Shown here in pieces: positions 49,260-58,539 of a stretch of DNA of 60,000 nucleotides. The DNA is from Adiantum capillus-veneris (taxonomy: Eukaryota > Streptophyta > Polypodiopsida > Polypodiales > Pteridaceae): assembly GCA_014529385.2 (NCBI GenBank), contig CM043950.1, positions 72,332,435 to 72,392,434 of the forward strand, read 5' to 3'. How positions within the stretch are numbered: the first letter of the stretch is position 1; every line of letters begins with the position of its first letter. The notes below the pieces were generated by a model. The model was given only the letters and a program-made list of their open reading frames with translations. It ran no database searches and was not told the origin of the DNA. The translations under genes were made by a program, and so were the position numbers.

Positions 49260-51150
49260 AAATGCATAGCTTGACAAAAGGTGGACCTTACATGGATCCT
49301 AATTTCAAGAGGTGTGGTAGACCTTCAAAACAAGCTCATATAGCTTGGACATGTGGTAGACCTTGCATGAAGACTAGTTTAGTCAAGTGTGGTACACCTT
49401 GTAACCAACACCCATTTGTTATATTAGCTTGGACAAGTGGTGGACCTTGCTTTTATGTTTCAATGGAGCATATTTTGGACAGGTGGTAGACCTTGTTTCT
49501 CTCCATGCTTCAATGGAGAGAAACTTTAGCTTGGACAAGTGGTGGACCTTGTTTTTATGTTTTAAAGGAGCATATTTCAGACAAGTGGTAGACATAGTTT
49601 CTCTCCATGGTTCAATGAAACCCACCTTAGACAAGTGAAGTACCTTGAAACCAAACACCCATAATACAACCTACTAAATAGGTTGGAAAATTGGTGGGAT
49701 ATGAAACCATCCATGATAGAGCATAGTATAGGTGAAAACGTAGTGGTCCTTATATCAATTACCCATGCATAGCTTGGACAAGTGGTGGACCTTGATTCTC
49801 TCTATGTTTCAATGGATCCTATCTTGGACTAGAGATATATCTTACTTAGTTCCATGCTTCGATGGATTGTAGCTTGGATAAGGAGTGGAAATTCAAACAA
49901 AACTCCATAGCATAGCATATATTAACAATTCATGGGTTTTATAGAGATTGTCTTGCCTATTTTGGAGAGTTGGTACACCTTTATTCTCCATTCTTCAATG
50001 GATCTGAGGTTGGACAAGCGGAGCTAGAGAAGTGGTCAACCTTAAAATGAGACCTCCCATGCTACAACCCATCATAGATCGTATATGTAGTGGACCTTGA
50101 AACTCTTTTATGTCCCTAGCTTAGAGAAGCATTGCACTCTTGATTATCTCCATACATGAAGGCAAGGTTGGACAAGTGGTGGACCTTCAAACCAGAATCT
50201 CTATGCAATAATAGGCAAGTGGTGGAGCTTGTTTTCTCCATGTTCCAATGGAGCCTAGCTTAGACAAACAATGGAGCTTGCTTCTCTCCATGTTTCAATG
50301 GATCCTAGCTTAGAAAAGTGGTGGAGCTTTGCTTCTCTCCATGTTCCAATGGACCATAGCTTAGACAAGTGGTAGACCTTGAAAAACACCCCCGTATACA
50401 ACATATTATGGGGTTTTCATGTTTCAATGGCTCCTAGCTTGGACAAATGGTAGAGCTTGCTTCTCTTTATGTTTCAATGGATCCAATCTTAGCCAAGTGG
50501 TGGACCTTGAAACAAGAATCCCCCCCCCCCCCCCATGTACAACGTATTATGGGTTTTGAAAGCACTGGGAGAAAATAATAGCTTTGATAAGTGGTGGACC
50601 TTGCTTCTCTCCATGCTTCAATGGAGCCGAGGTTGGACACATGTTGGAGAGAAGATGGTTGCCCATGAAATAAGACCATGCATGCTATAATCAATCATAT
50701 GTTGTACACATGGTGGACCTTGCAATTGTTTTATATGCCTAACTTGGACAAGTGGAGGACCCTTGATTACCTCCAGATATCAACAACAAGCCAAGTTTGG
50801 ACAAGTGTAGTACCACCAAACCAGAATCTATATGCTACAATAGAGTATAGGTAGGACACGCGATGAACCTTGATATCAAACCATCCATGCTACTAGAGAT
50901 GATAGGTTTCACATGTGGTGGAACCTTGTATCAATGTTCTATGTGTAGTTTTTGACTAGTGATAGACCTTGAAACTAATCCCTCTAGGCTACAAGAAAAA
51001 AGAGATGGATGAGGAGGCTAGACTACTTTTGTTGCATCAATGCATCCCATGTTACCACATATACTATAGGGTTCTTGGATACGTGTTGGATCTTGTGTCA
51101 ATGCTCCATGTCTAGCTTGGACAAGTGGTGGACCTTGGTTCTCTCTATGC
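49260..51150 (+). repeat. Minisatellite block 3, diverged, intronic
   Basis: Core copies are in the same orientation as block 2 but sparser and more diverged, with spacers such as CTCTCCATGCTTCAATGGAG. Individual cores carry one to four changes. Confidence 0.9.
50520..50534. repeat. Poly-C run (15)
   Basis: A homopolymer of about 15 C within the intronic minisatellite, where other units have 4-6 C. Its length is prone to sequencing error. Confidence 0.9.
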
Positions 51151-51341
51151 TTCAAATGGGCAATAGATTGGAGACACAGTGGCCTTTTTTTTCCAATGAT
51201 TTTATTTTTTGGAAACCTTGGAGGCACCATGTAAGAGGCACTCTAAGTCTTCCATACAATGGACCTATTGGACTATAAAATAATGATATCTTTCTTTGAT
51301 ATTGTCATTATTTTATGCATAATATTTTCTTCTTTTTGCAG

Positions 51342-51897
51342 ACACAAAGGAGTTAAGTGATATAAAAACTAGATGTATTTCACACTATGATTGGCATGAA
51401 GATCCTTTTGGGACACCAACTTTTCCTATTCCCAAAGATGTAATTTTCCATATTAACGGTGTGGATTTTGAAGTGCGACTTTCATGTATTGAAGGAGCTG
51501 GTTATGGGCTATTTGTGCATACTACCCTGGAAAGTGGTTTGACTATTCTAAACTATGGAGGGCATAAGTATAGATTTCAAGACTGGAAAAAAATATGCAA
51601 AATATTTCCAAGAGCTTATAAATATTCTCTTCTAGAGGATCCAAACATAGAAGAAGAGGAAGTCAATCATACATTATTGGTTGTGTAGAAGAAGGAAACG
51701 TGTCGGGCTATATAAATAGTTCTCACAATACAAATGTCTGTCCCAACGTACGCTATACATTTGATCCAAATTTTCCACCTTGGCATAAATGCACCTCTTC
51801 ACACATCAAGTCAGAAGAATATGGCCATGTATGCATTGAGACTATTTGTCAAGTTGAAGCAGGAGAAGAGTTGTTTGTTGACTATAACTTTACTTGA
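51342..51897 (+). pseudogene. SET-domain terminal exon, one frameshift
   Basis: Starts at acceptor 51341 and reads THTKELSDIKTRCISHYDW when joined to the donor at 48743. The SET domain follows: VRLSCIEGAGYGLFVHTTLE, the G-x-G start; later YINSSHNTNVCPNVRYTF, corresponding to the NHS-x-x-x-N-x-x-x motif; then HVCIETICQVEAGEELFVDYNF, the GEEL-x-x-DY motif. Family role: protein lysine methyltransferase, nuclear or cytosolic. The usual N-H-S is S-S-H here, so catalysis is uncertain. The frame shifts by one near 51667-51676 (open to TAG at 51686, then continues in another frame as GCVEEGNVSGYINSS). It ends at TGA 51895-51897. Confidence 0.75.
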
Positions 51898-52539
51898 CAT
51901 TGTAAAGTATTGTACATGGATGGAAATCTCAAGTACATGCATCATTTTCATTTTTCATGGATGAAATCTCAAGTAAATATAACATTTGATTATTGTTTAG
52001 TTTATGCTCAATGAGAATCTAGAGTGCTCTTATGCTTTGTGTGTTGTCTAACATATTTGACTACCTTGGCCATAGAATCTTGATTCTAATCTAGATTTGT
52101 GATAAATCTTACCAAAATTTAATCAATGTCTAGGTTGGACAAGTGGTGGGGCTTCAAACATTACTGTCTTAAACAAGTGGAGTTATCTTACTTGAATAAG
52201 TGGTGGCCTTTGAATCCAAATCTAAGCCAAATCTCTAATTATTTTCTTGTAGTCTAGGTTGGACATTTGGTGGACCTTGTATCCATGTTTCCTCAACAAG
52301 GGTGGCTTTTAGTTTTCACTTTAAGTACTCATCTTTAATAAAGTGTAGGATGGAAAATGTTGAGTTAGTAGATTGTATTTTAGACAAGTGGTGTTTGGTG
52401 TACGAATGCTGAAAATGGTTGCAAGGATTCTAACAACGACTTTACCTTAAATAAATTTCTTACTAGGAGTTCTACATATAAATATGGTGAATAAAATTCT
52501 AGTGGTTTTGAGATACCATTTGTGTGTGTGTTTTCTTAG
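51898..52539 (+). other. Spacer with sparse core repeats
   Basis: Contains plus-orientation core remnants at about 52130-52150, 52250-52280 and 52380. It ends in the acceptor TTTTCTTAG at 52539. No gene recognised. Confidence 0.6.
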
Positions 52540-53738
52540 ATTCACAAACTGGGATGGATAATGCTCCTATGGTTCAGTCAACAACTATAGAATCCATATA
52601 TTCTATGGTTTCTAAAGTGCCCAAGATGGATGATATTTCTATACTAGAGTCTAGTGTTGTGCAACTTGAGCAAGCTTCCAATAATGAGAACCAAGAAATC
52701 GATGCTTCAAAAATGCAACATACATCAAAAGAGACTGAAAAGTCCACTCACGAGCTATTGCCAATTGGTACTACGTCATGTAGCATAGATGTTGAGAAAT
52801 CCATGCTTACAATTATATTGGATTTAAATGGTCTATTGTTGAAACGTTCCCCTCAACCATCCTCACACCACAACTCTGTGCAAATGGATTCAAAAAGATA
52901 TATTATACTCAGGCCAGGTTGCATCCAATTCTTGAAGACTATTTTACAAAGGTTTAATGTTGCAATTTGGTCGACAGCTACTAGGAATAATGTGTATCAA
53001 ATCCTTGCAGCACTAAACAACTAAGCTGAGGATACATTGCCTTTCTTTGCAATTTGGTCGCAAGATGTTTGCTACACTGCTCAAACTCAAAAATTGTTTA
53101 GACCCGACAATCCAAACGTTGAGGCAATGTTCAAGCCTCTAGCCAAAATTGCCATGGGGTTTGAATGTGATCCACAAAGAACAGTGCTTATTGATGACTC
53201 TCCTTACAAGGGATGTATTTCACCAGCAAACAATTGCATTTTTCCACCACAATTTGATGCTGAGAAGATGGTTGACAATATGCTCTTGGAGGAGCTACTG
53301 CCATACTTGATTCAGCTTGATGAGAGAAGGGATGTGCGTGATTTAATTGCTTCTAATCGTTATGGACAACCTATAGTGACAAATGATAGTGAATACAAAC
53401 AAATCATGGAGTATTGGAAGCAGAAAAATGATGTTTGGTCAGCTAAGGTGTTCTTTACAAGAAGAATACCACCTGCAAAAGGTGACAGAGATGAAACTAT
53501 CATTGAAGATGCAAGTGACACAAGCCACCGCAATGAAATGAGAAGAGCCCAAATACAAGAGATCTTGGCAAAGGAGCGTACACCCATTGAAAGCATGAAG
53601 GTGTCACAATTGACCACTTTAGCTAGGCAATTGGGTTGTAACACAAAAGGAGTTTTGAAGGCAACCACAGCAAAGGCTTATATAAATAAGGTGAAAGCAG
53701 AGAACAATCTTCTAAGGCTGGAAAGAAAGCAACCCTAA
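52540..53738 (+). pseudogene. FCP1/NIF-type phosphatase-like exon with SAP-like tail
   Basis: Begins after acceptor 52539; the local ATG is at 52554 (MDNAPMVQSTTIESIYS). The HAD-fold FCP1 homology region shows LTIILDLNGLLLKR (motif I, where the usual second Asp of DxDxT/V is Asn), RPGCIQFLKTIL, FNVAIWSTATRNNVYQIL (motif II) and TVLIDDSPYKGC (motif III). Near the C-terminus ESMKVSQLTTLARQLGCNTK..TAKAYINKV has the helix pattern of a SAP DNA-binding motif. An in-frame TAA at 53022-53024 (one C-to-T step from CAA) separates the two halves, whose frames match. Family role: protein phosphatase of the RNA polymerase II CTD/NIF type. The Asn substitution, common in some plant relatives with DLNGLL, suggests altered activity. 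Confidence 0.75.
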
Positions 53739-54720
53739 GGTACTAGTGACATGTCATATATTCTTGATACACATGCTTGAACACTCATGTGCATGGTATC
53801 TAACAAATCTTTCTTTTTATTCCTTCTTGCAGGATCTTACAAAGGATACTATTAGATGGAGCTCAATCAATAGAGATTTTGATATTTTTGCTCAAAATAA
53901 TGAAGCAGTCACCTACATTTTTTGTTTATCAATTTCTTGAGAGACTTTATTTTAGTTTGTAATCATCAAATGAAATGAAAAGTATCCTTCTTATTAAGAT
54001 TGTTGATCTTTTTCTTGTTCAAACCTTTCAATTGTGATTTATAGTTTTGTTAGCATGAGATTGTGCTTTTTTAGTTTGAAAAAAACTGTCAAAGATCCAA
54101 GTCTTTTTGGCTTTACTTAAGTTATTAATTGTGAAAGATCCAAGTCTTTTTGCTTTACTTAAGTTATTGATTGCCTATGTAATAGTCCTTAAAAAAATAT
54201 CGGATGGCTTTCTTGCTCCCATGTCTCACATTGGTCTTTAGGTAAGACAAGTGGTGACCTTGAAAGTATGGTCTCATATCTCGATCAAGTGAAGAGACAT
54301 GAAGCTTAAATATCACTACTATGTATCTAGTGTTAAACTCCATCGAGACAAAGACTAGATAGCCAAATTGCAGTCGAGTTTAAGTGAAAAATCCATTTGA
54401 GCTAAGGTAAAACTTATAGTGCCTCATTTTTCTAGGATTCTACCCCATCAAGGAAGTTAGAATCTAGCACAAACCAATTAAGACTCTTTTGGAGCCTAGA
54501 TAGGACAATTCGTGGAACTTATGAAACTTATTATTGAGTTAGAGTTTAGTTTAGATAAGCAAAAGATCTTCAAACCAGCACTTGACTTTCTTACTATTCA
54601 ATATTCAAAGTCCCTTTAGGCTAACAAATTACATACCCACTTGTAACCTAACTAATGAGTAATTATATAGATCTAAGCAATTATATATAATGAGTCTTCA
54701 AACTAATAATCCAAGGGAAG
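53739..54720. other. Downstream region with one possible small exon
   Basis: TTCTTGCAG ending at 53832 is a good acceptor followed by an open 36-codon stretch (53833-53940, DLTKDTIRWSSINRDFDIF). A GGTACT donor-like site lies just after the stop at 53738, so this may be a 3' UTR or alternative exon. A ~60-bp imperfect direct repeat (AAAGATCCAAGTCTTTTTG) occurs at about 54092 and 54135. Little else seen. Confidence 0.35.
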
Positions 54721-54724
54721 AGAG

Positions 54725-56640
54725 TAGCAAGGTCCACTACTTGTCCAAGCTCAGCTCTAGACAACATAGAAAGATGCTAGTTCTACTAATTGTCTAATTA
54801 TAGGCATGGAGAAATGATAGAATGTTGACCACTTGTCCAACCTATCATCTCTAGTAAGATGGGAGGTTTGGCCTTAAGATTCACCATGTAACCAACCTAT
54901 ACATCATTGTATTATGAAGAGTAAAAAATCAAAGCTCCACCACTTGTCCAAGCTAGTTCTAAAATCCACATGGAGATAAGCAAGCTCCACCATTTGTCGA
55001 ATCTCTCTTCCATTAAAACATGAAAAAACTCATCTATGTTGTATAGGGGGACTTTTTTCCAAGGTCCACCACTTGTCCAAGCTAGGATCCCTAGTAGCAC
55101 GAGTGGTTTGGTCTCAAGATACACCACTTTTACACTCTATGTCATTATATTAAGAAGAACTATGTATTAAGGTCCACCACTTGTCCAACCTATAAGGTTA
55201 TATCTTAAATGGTATCCTTTCTCACCACTTGAAATGCCCATGATATGTTTTACACGGGGGTTTCATTCCAAGGTCCACCACTTGTCCAAGCTAGCTCTAT
55301 TCAAACATAGAGAGAAGCAAAGGTCCACCACTTGTCCAAGCTAACTCTATTCAAACATAGAGAGAAGCAAAGGTCCACCACTTGTCCAAGCTAACTCTAT
55401 TCAAACATAGAGAGAAGCAAAGGTTCACCACTTGTCAAAGCTAGGCTCTGTTGAAGTATGGAGAGAAGTAACCTCCATCATTTTTCCAAGATAGGTGCCA
55501 TTCAAACATGGAAAGAATCAAGATCTACCATGTCTCCGAGATTCTAGGCTCCATTGAAACACCCTAAAACCATGATATTTTGTACATGGGGTGTTTACAT
55601 TCAAGGTCTACCACTTCTCTAACGTATTATACCTAGTAGCATGAGTGATTTGGTCTTAAGATTCACCACTTATCCACTCTATGTCATTATATTAAGAATA
55701 ACTGGGTGTTAAGGTCCACCACTTGTCCAACCTATAAGGGTATATCTTAAATGGTATCCTTCACCACTTGTCAAGGTCCATCACCACTTTTCCAACCTAT
55801 AAGCTAATATCTTGAATGATATTTTTCCTCATCACTTGTAATGTCCATGCTATGTTTTACAAAGGGGTTTTGTTCCAAGACCCACCACTTGTCCAAGCTA
55901 ACTCCATTAAAACATAGAGAGAAGCAAAGGTCCACCACTTGTCCAAGATAGGCTCCATTGAAACATGGAGAGAAGGATGATCCACCATTTCTCCAAGATA
56001 GGTTCCATTGAAACATTGAGAGAAGCAATCTCCACCATGTCTCCAAGCTAGGCTCCATTGAAATACCCTAAACCCATAATTTTGTACATGAGGGGTTTAC
56101 ATTCAAGGTCCACCACTTGTCCAACCTATTATCCCTAGTAGCAAGACTGGTTTGGTCTCAAGATTCACCACTTGTACACTCTATGTCATTATATTAAGAA
56201 GAAATATGTGTTAAAGTCCACCACTTGTCCAGCCTATAAGGTTATATTTTAAATAGTATCCTTTCTCACCACTTGAAATGCCCATGATATGTTTTACATG
56301 GGGGTTTCATTCCAAGGTCCACCACTTGTCCAAGCTAACTCTATTAAAACATATATAGAAAGAAAGGTCCACCACTTGTCCAAGCTAGGCTCATTGAAAC
56401 ATGGAGAGAAGGAACCTCCACTGTTTCTCCTAGATAGGCTCCATTGAAACATGGAGAGAAATAAGCTCCACCATGCCTCTAAGTTGCTAGGCTCCATTGA
56501 AATACCCAATACCCATAATTTTTTGTACATGGGGGGTTTACATTCAAGGTTCACCACTTGTCCAACCTATTATCCCTAGTAGCATGAGTGGCTTGGTCTC
56601 AGGATTCACCACTTGTCCACTCTATATCATTATATTAAGA
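54725..56640 (-). repeat. Minisatellite block 4, reverse orientation
   Basis: The core now reads AAGGTCCACCACTTGTCCAA on the plus strand, opposite to blocks 1-3. The associated spacers are also reversed (CTCTATTCAAACATAGAGAGAAGC, CTCCATTGAAACATGGAGAG). Three close tandem units of ~62 bp occur at about 55313-55440. Confidence 0.95.
55290..55440 (-). repeat. Local tandem of ~62-bp repeat units
   Basis: AGCTAACTCTATTCAAACAT followed by AGAGAGAAGCAAAGGTCCAC and CACTTGTCC repeats three times almost identically, pointing to recent local amplification within block 4. Confidence 0.85.
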
Positions 56641-56987
56641 AAAATTGGGTTTCCATATCTAAATGGATCTTTGCTTGGATAAGTGGTAGACCTTGAGACC
56701 TAAATACCCATTCTACACTAGAGCATTGGTTAAGCCTTATACACTTCAAGAATACCTTTAACAAGAAGTAGTAGTTATTAGTTGACTTATGTCTAGTTGA
56801 ACTCCATGGTATTGAGACTAAGAGAGAGTGTAGCATAAAAAAGAGTCAGGATTTTAATTTGACTTTCTTTCTATTAATGAGTAGATCATAGATGGATTTT
56901 GGTATCTAATAAAACCTTAGGGTAGACAATGTAAAACTCATGTCTATTGTTGTGTTTGTATTAAGTGTTCTTGTTCTTTAATTTCAG

Positions 56988-57779
56988 AACCATTACAGAA
57001 TAATGGATTGGCTATATGCTGGCATAAATTGAAGAAAACTATTGAATTACCCATCCAACCTCCTCCAAGACCTTGTCCAAGGAATGAATCACCTCCTTAT
57101 CACCTACCACTTGCTTTCAAGGACATCAAAAGAGTACTTATCTTGGATCTAGAGGGGTTACTTCTCAAGACAGTTGAAATGAAACATGGAGATTCTATGC
57201 CATCTTGGGCTCAACACATGCGACTTGTGGAGGACAAAGATGAAGTTTATCATGTGGTGCGACCAGACGCACAAAGTTTTTTGGATTTTTGTGCTGAATA
57301 CTTTGAGCTATGGATATGGAGTTGCTATAACTTAACAAGGGTGCAACGCATCACACAAAAGTGTTTTCCTGAGCAGTATACCAAGTTCAAGGTGTTTATG
57401 AGTAACAAAAATTGCCAAAATCCAAATATCATGTTAGGATTTACAAGGGCCAAAATCCAAATATCATGTTAGGATTTACAAGAGTGATATTTGGAAGATA
57501 TTTGAGGATTTGGATGCAAACAATACCTTAATTTTTGATGACACTCCATATAGGGTAATGTGGAACATGCCACGGACATATCTTATATTTCCAAAGATGT
57601 GGAGGCAAACTTCCGAGCAACTTCAAAACTTCTTGCAGAGAACCATAATTCCATGGTTGGTAGGATGGTTGTATGCAAGAGATAAGAGAGTCTATACATA
57701 CAACACAATTGTAAATCAGTATAGTGATTTTGAGACAAATTATGTCCTTGGTGTGTACTTGTCAACACGAAAGCATTGA
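56988..57779 (+). pseudogene. Second FCP1/NIF-type phosphatase-like exon, frame broken
   Basis: Starts after acceptor TTTAATTTCAG (ending 56987). Joined to the phase-1 donor at 48743 it reads Q-PLQNNGLAICWHKLKK, with no local in-frame ATG near the start. The FCP1-like region shows VLILDLEGLLLKT (second motif-I Asp replaced by Glu), HVVRPDAQSFLDFCAEYF, LWIWSCYNLTRVQRI and, after a frame change, NTLIFDDTPYRVMWNMP, then TSEQLQNFLQRTIIPWL. The frame is lost at a 35-bp tandem duplication (57415-57484). It ends with TGA at 57777-57779, overlapping an AATAAA. It differs strongly from the 52540-53738 copy, so these are old paralogues rather than a recent duplication. Confidence 0.7.
57415..57484. repeat. 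35-bp tandem duplication inside the FCP1-like exon
   Basis: CCAAAATCCAAATATCATG begins at 57415 and again at 57450, and the whole 35-bp unit to TTTACAAG is repeated. As 35 is not a multiple of three, it disrupts the reading frame. Confidence 0.93.
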
Positions 57780-57784
57780 ATAAA
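57779..57784 (+). promoter_or_regulatory. AATAAA polyadenylation-signal candidate
   Basis: AATAAA overlaps the last base of the stop codon of the second FCP1-like exon. This position is plausible for a 3' end of a transcript. Confidence 0.4.
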
Positions 57785-58530
57785 TATGGCTATAAGATGC
57801 TTTTTTTATTCTAGTGTGTATCTTTCAACATTTGTATAATTTGATATAGTCTTTTTTTTTTTTTTTAAAGGTGTGTCAATTTTATGAACACTTGAATGGA
57901 GTGCACCCTACTCTAAGGGGACTTCAATGTACTATTGGAGTGCATCCTATTGTAAGGGGACTCTGATGTATTGCTAGAGTGCACCCAAATTTTTGGGGAC
58001 TCATTTTTTATTTGATTGGGGCCTATGTTGGGTCATATAGTAAAAGAAATTCATTTTTTGTCAATTCATATCGAGGTTGCATTTATTTGGAACTATGAAA
58101 GAATTGATGTTTGATGTCAAAATAAAACTTGTAAGTGTGGAGCAGAGAATTCATGGACTTTAAATATGTGAGAGGGATCTTTTTCTTGGGCACAAATGTT
58201 TGCTTCAAGAATTTTGTCATTACATACTTTATGTGAAAGAGTTTTAGAACCTAAAAGACTTTGAAAACAAAACTATGGAATATAAGTGCATGTATTCTTG
58301 AATGGCTTGAAAGTTGATGTATACATGCATGTCGCCTTGATGAAGATTTAGATCTGACAATATGGAAAGATATAATTCTTGGACATTACCTTTGTCAATT
58401 TGGTAATAACATATTTAACTTTCTTTTAATATGGGTGGAAAATATATTATTATGTGCATTTGGAACCTAATTGCTTGACCTTCAAACCAAGATTCCTATG
58501 TTATTTTTTCATATACTTTTTTGTACTGAA
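57785..58530. other. Spacer, nothing recognised
   Basis: AT-rich. It contains a poly-T run (about 57851-57866) and a short imperfect repeat around GGAGTGCACCC/GGAGTGCATCC/AGAGTGCACCC (57898, 57939, 57976). No coding region was seen. Confidence 0.5.
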
Positions 58531-58539
58531 TTAAGATTG

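Larger units (their letters stand above)
48744..51341 (+). other. Candidate 2.6-kb intron filled with core repeats
   Basis: The donor GTATGT at 48744 and acceptor TCTTTTTGCAG ending at 51341 join two phase-1-compatible frames (..EMET-H-TKELSDIK..). The interior, from about 49260 to 51150, holds diverged plus-orientation minisatellite (TTGGACAAGTGGTGGACCTTG at about 49432, 49530 and 49777). No other coding sequence is seen. Confidence 0.65.

Noticed and set aside
53360-53668. Minus-strand 102-codon frame
   Set aside because: Antisense shadow of the FCP1-SAP exon, which has recognisable domains.
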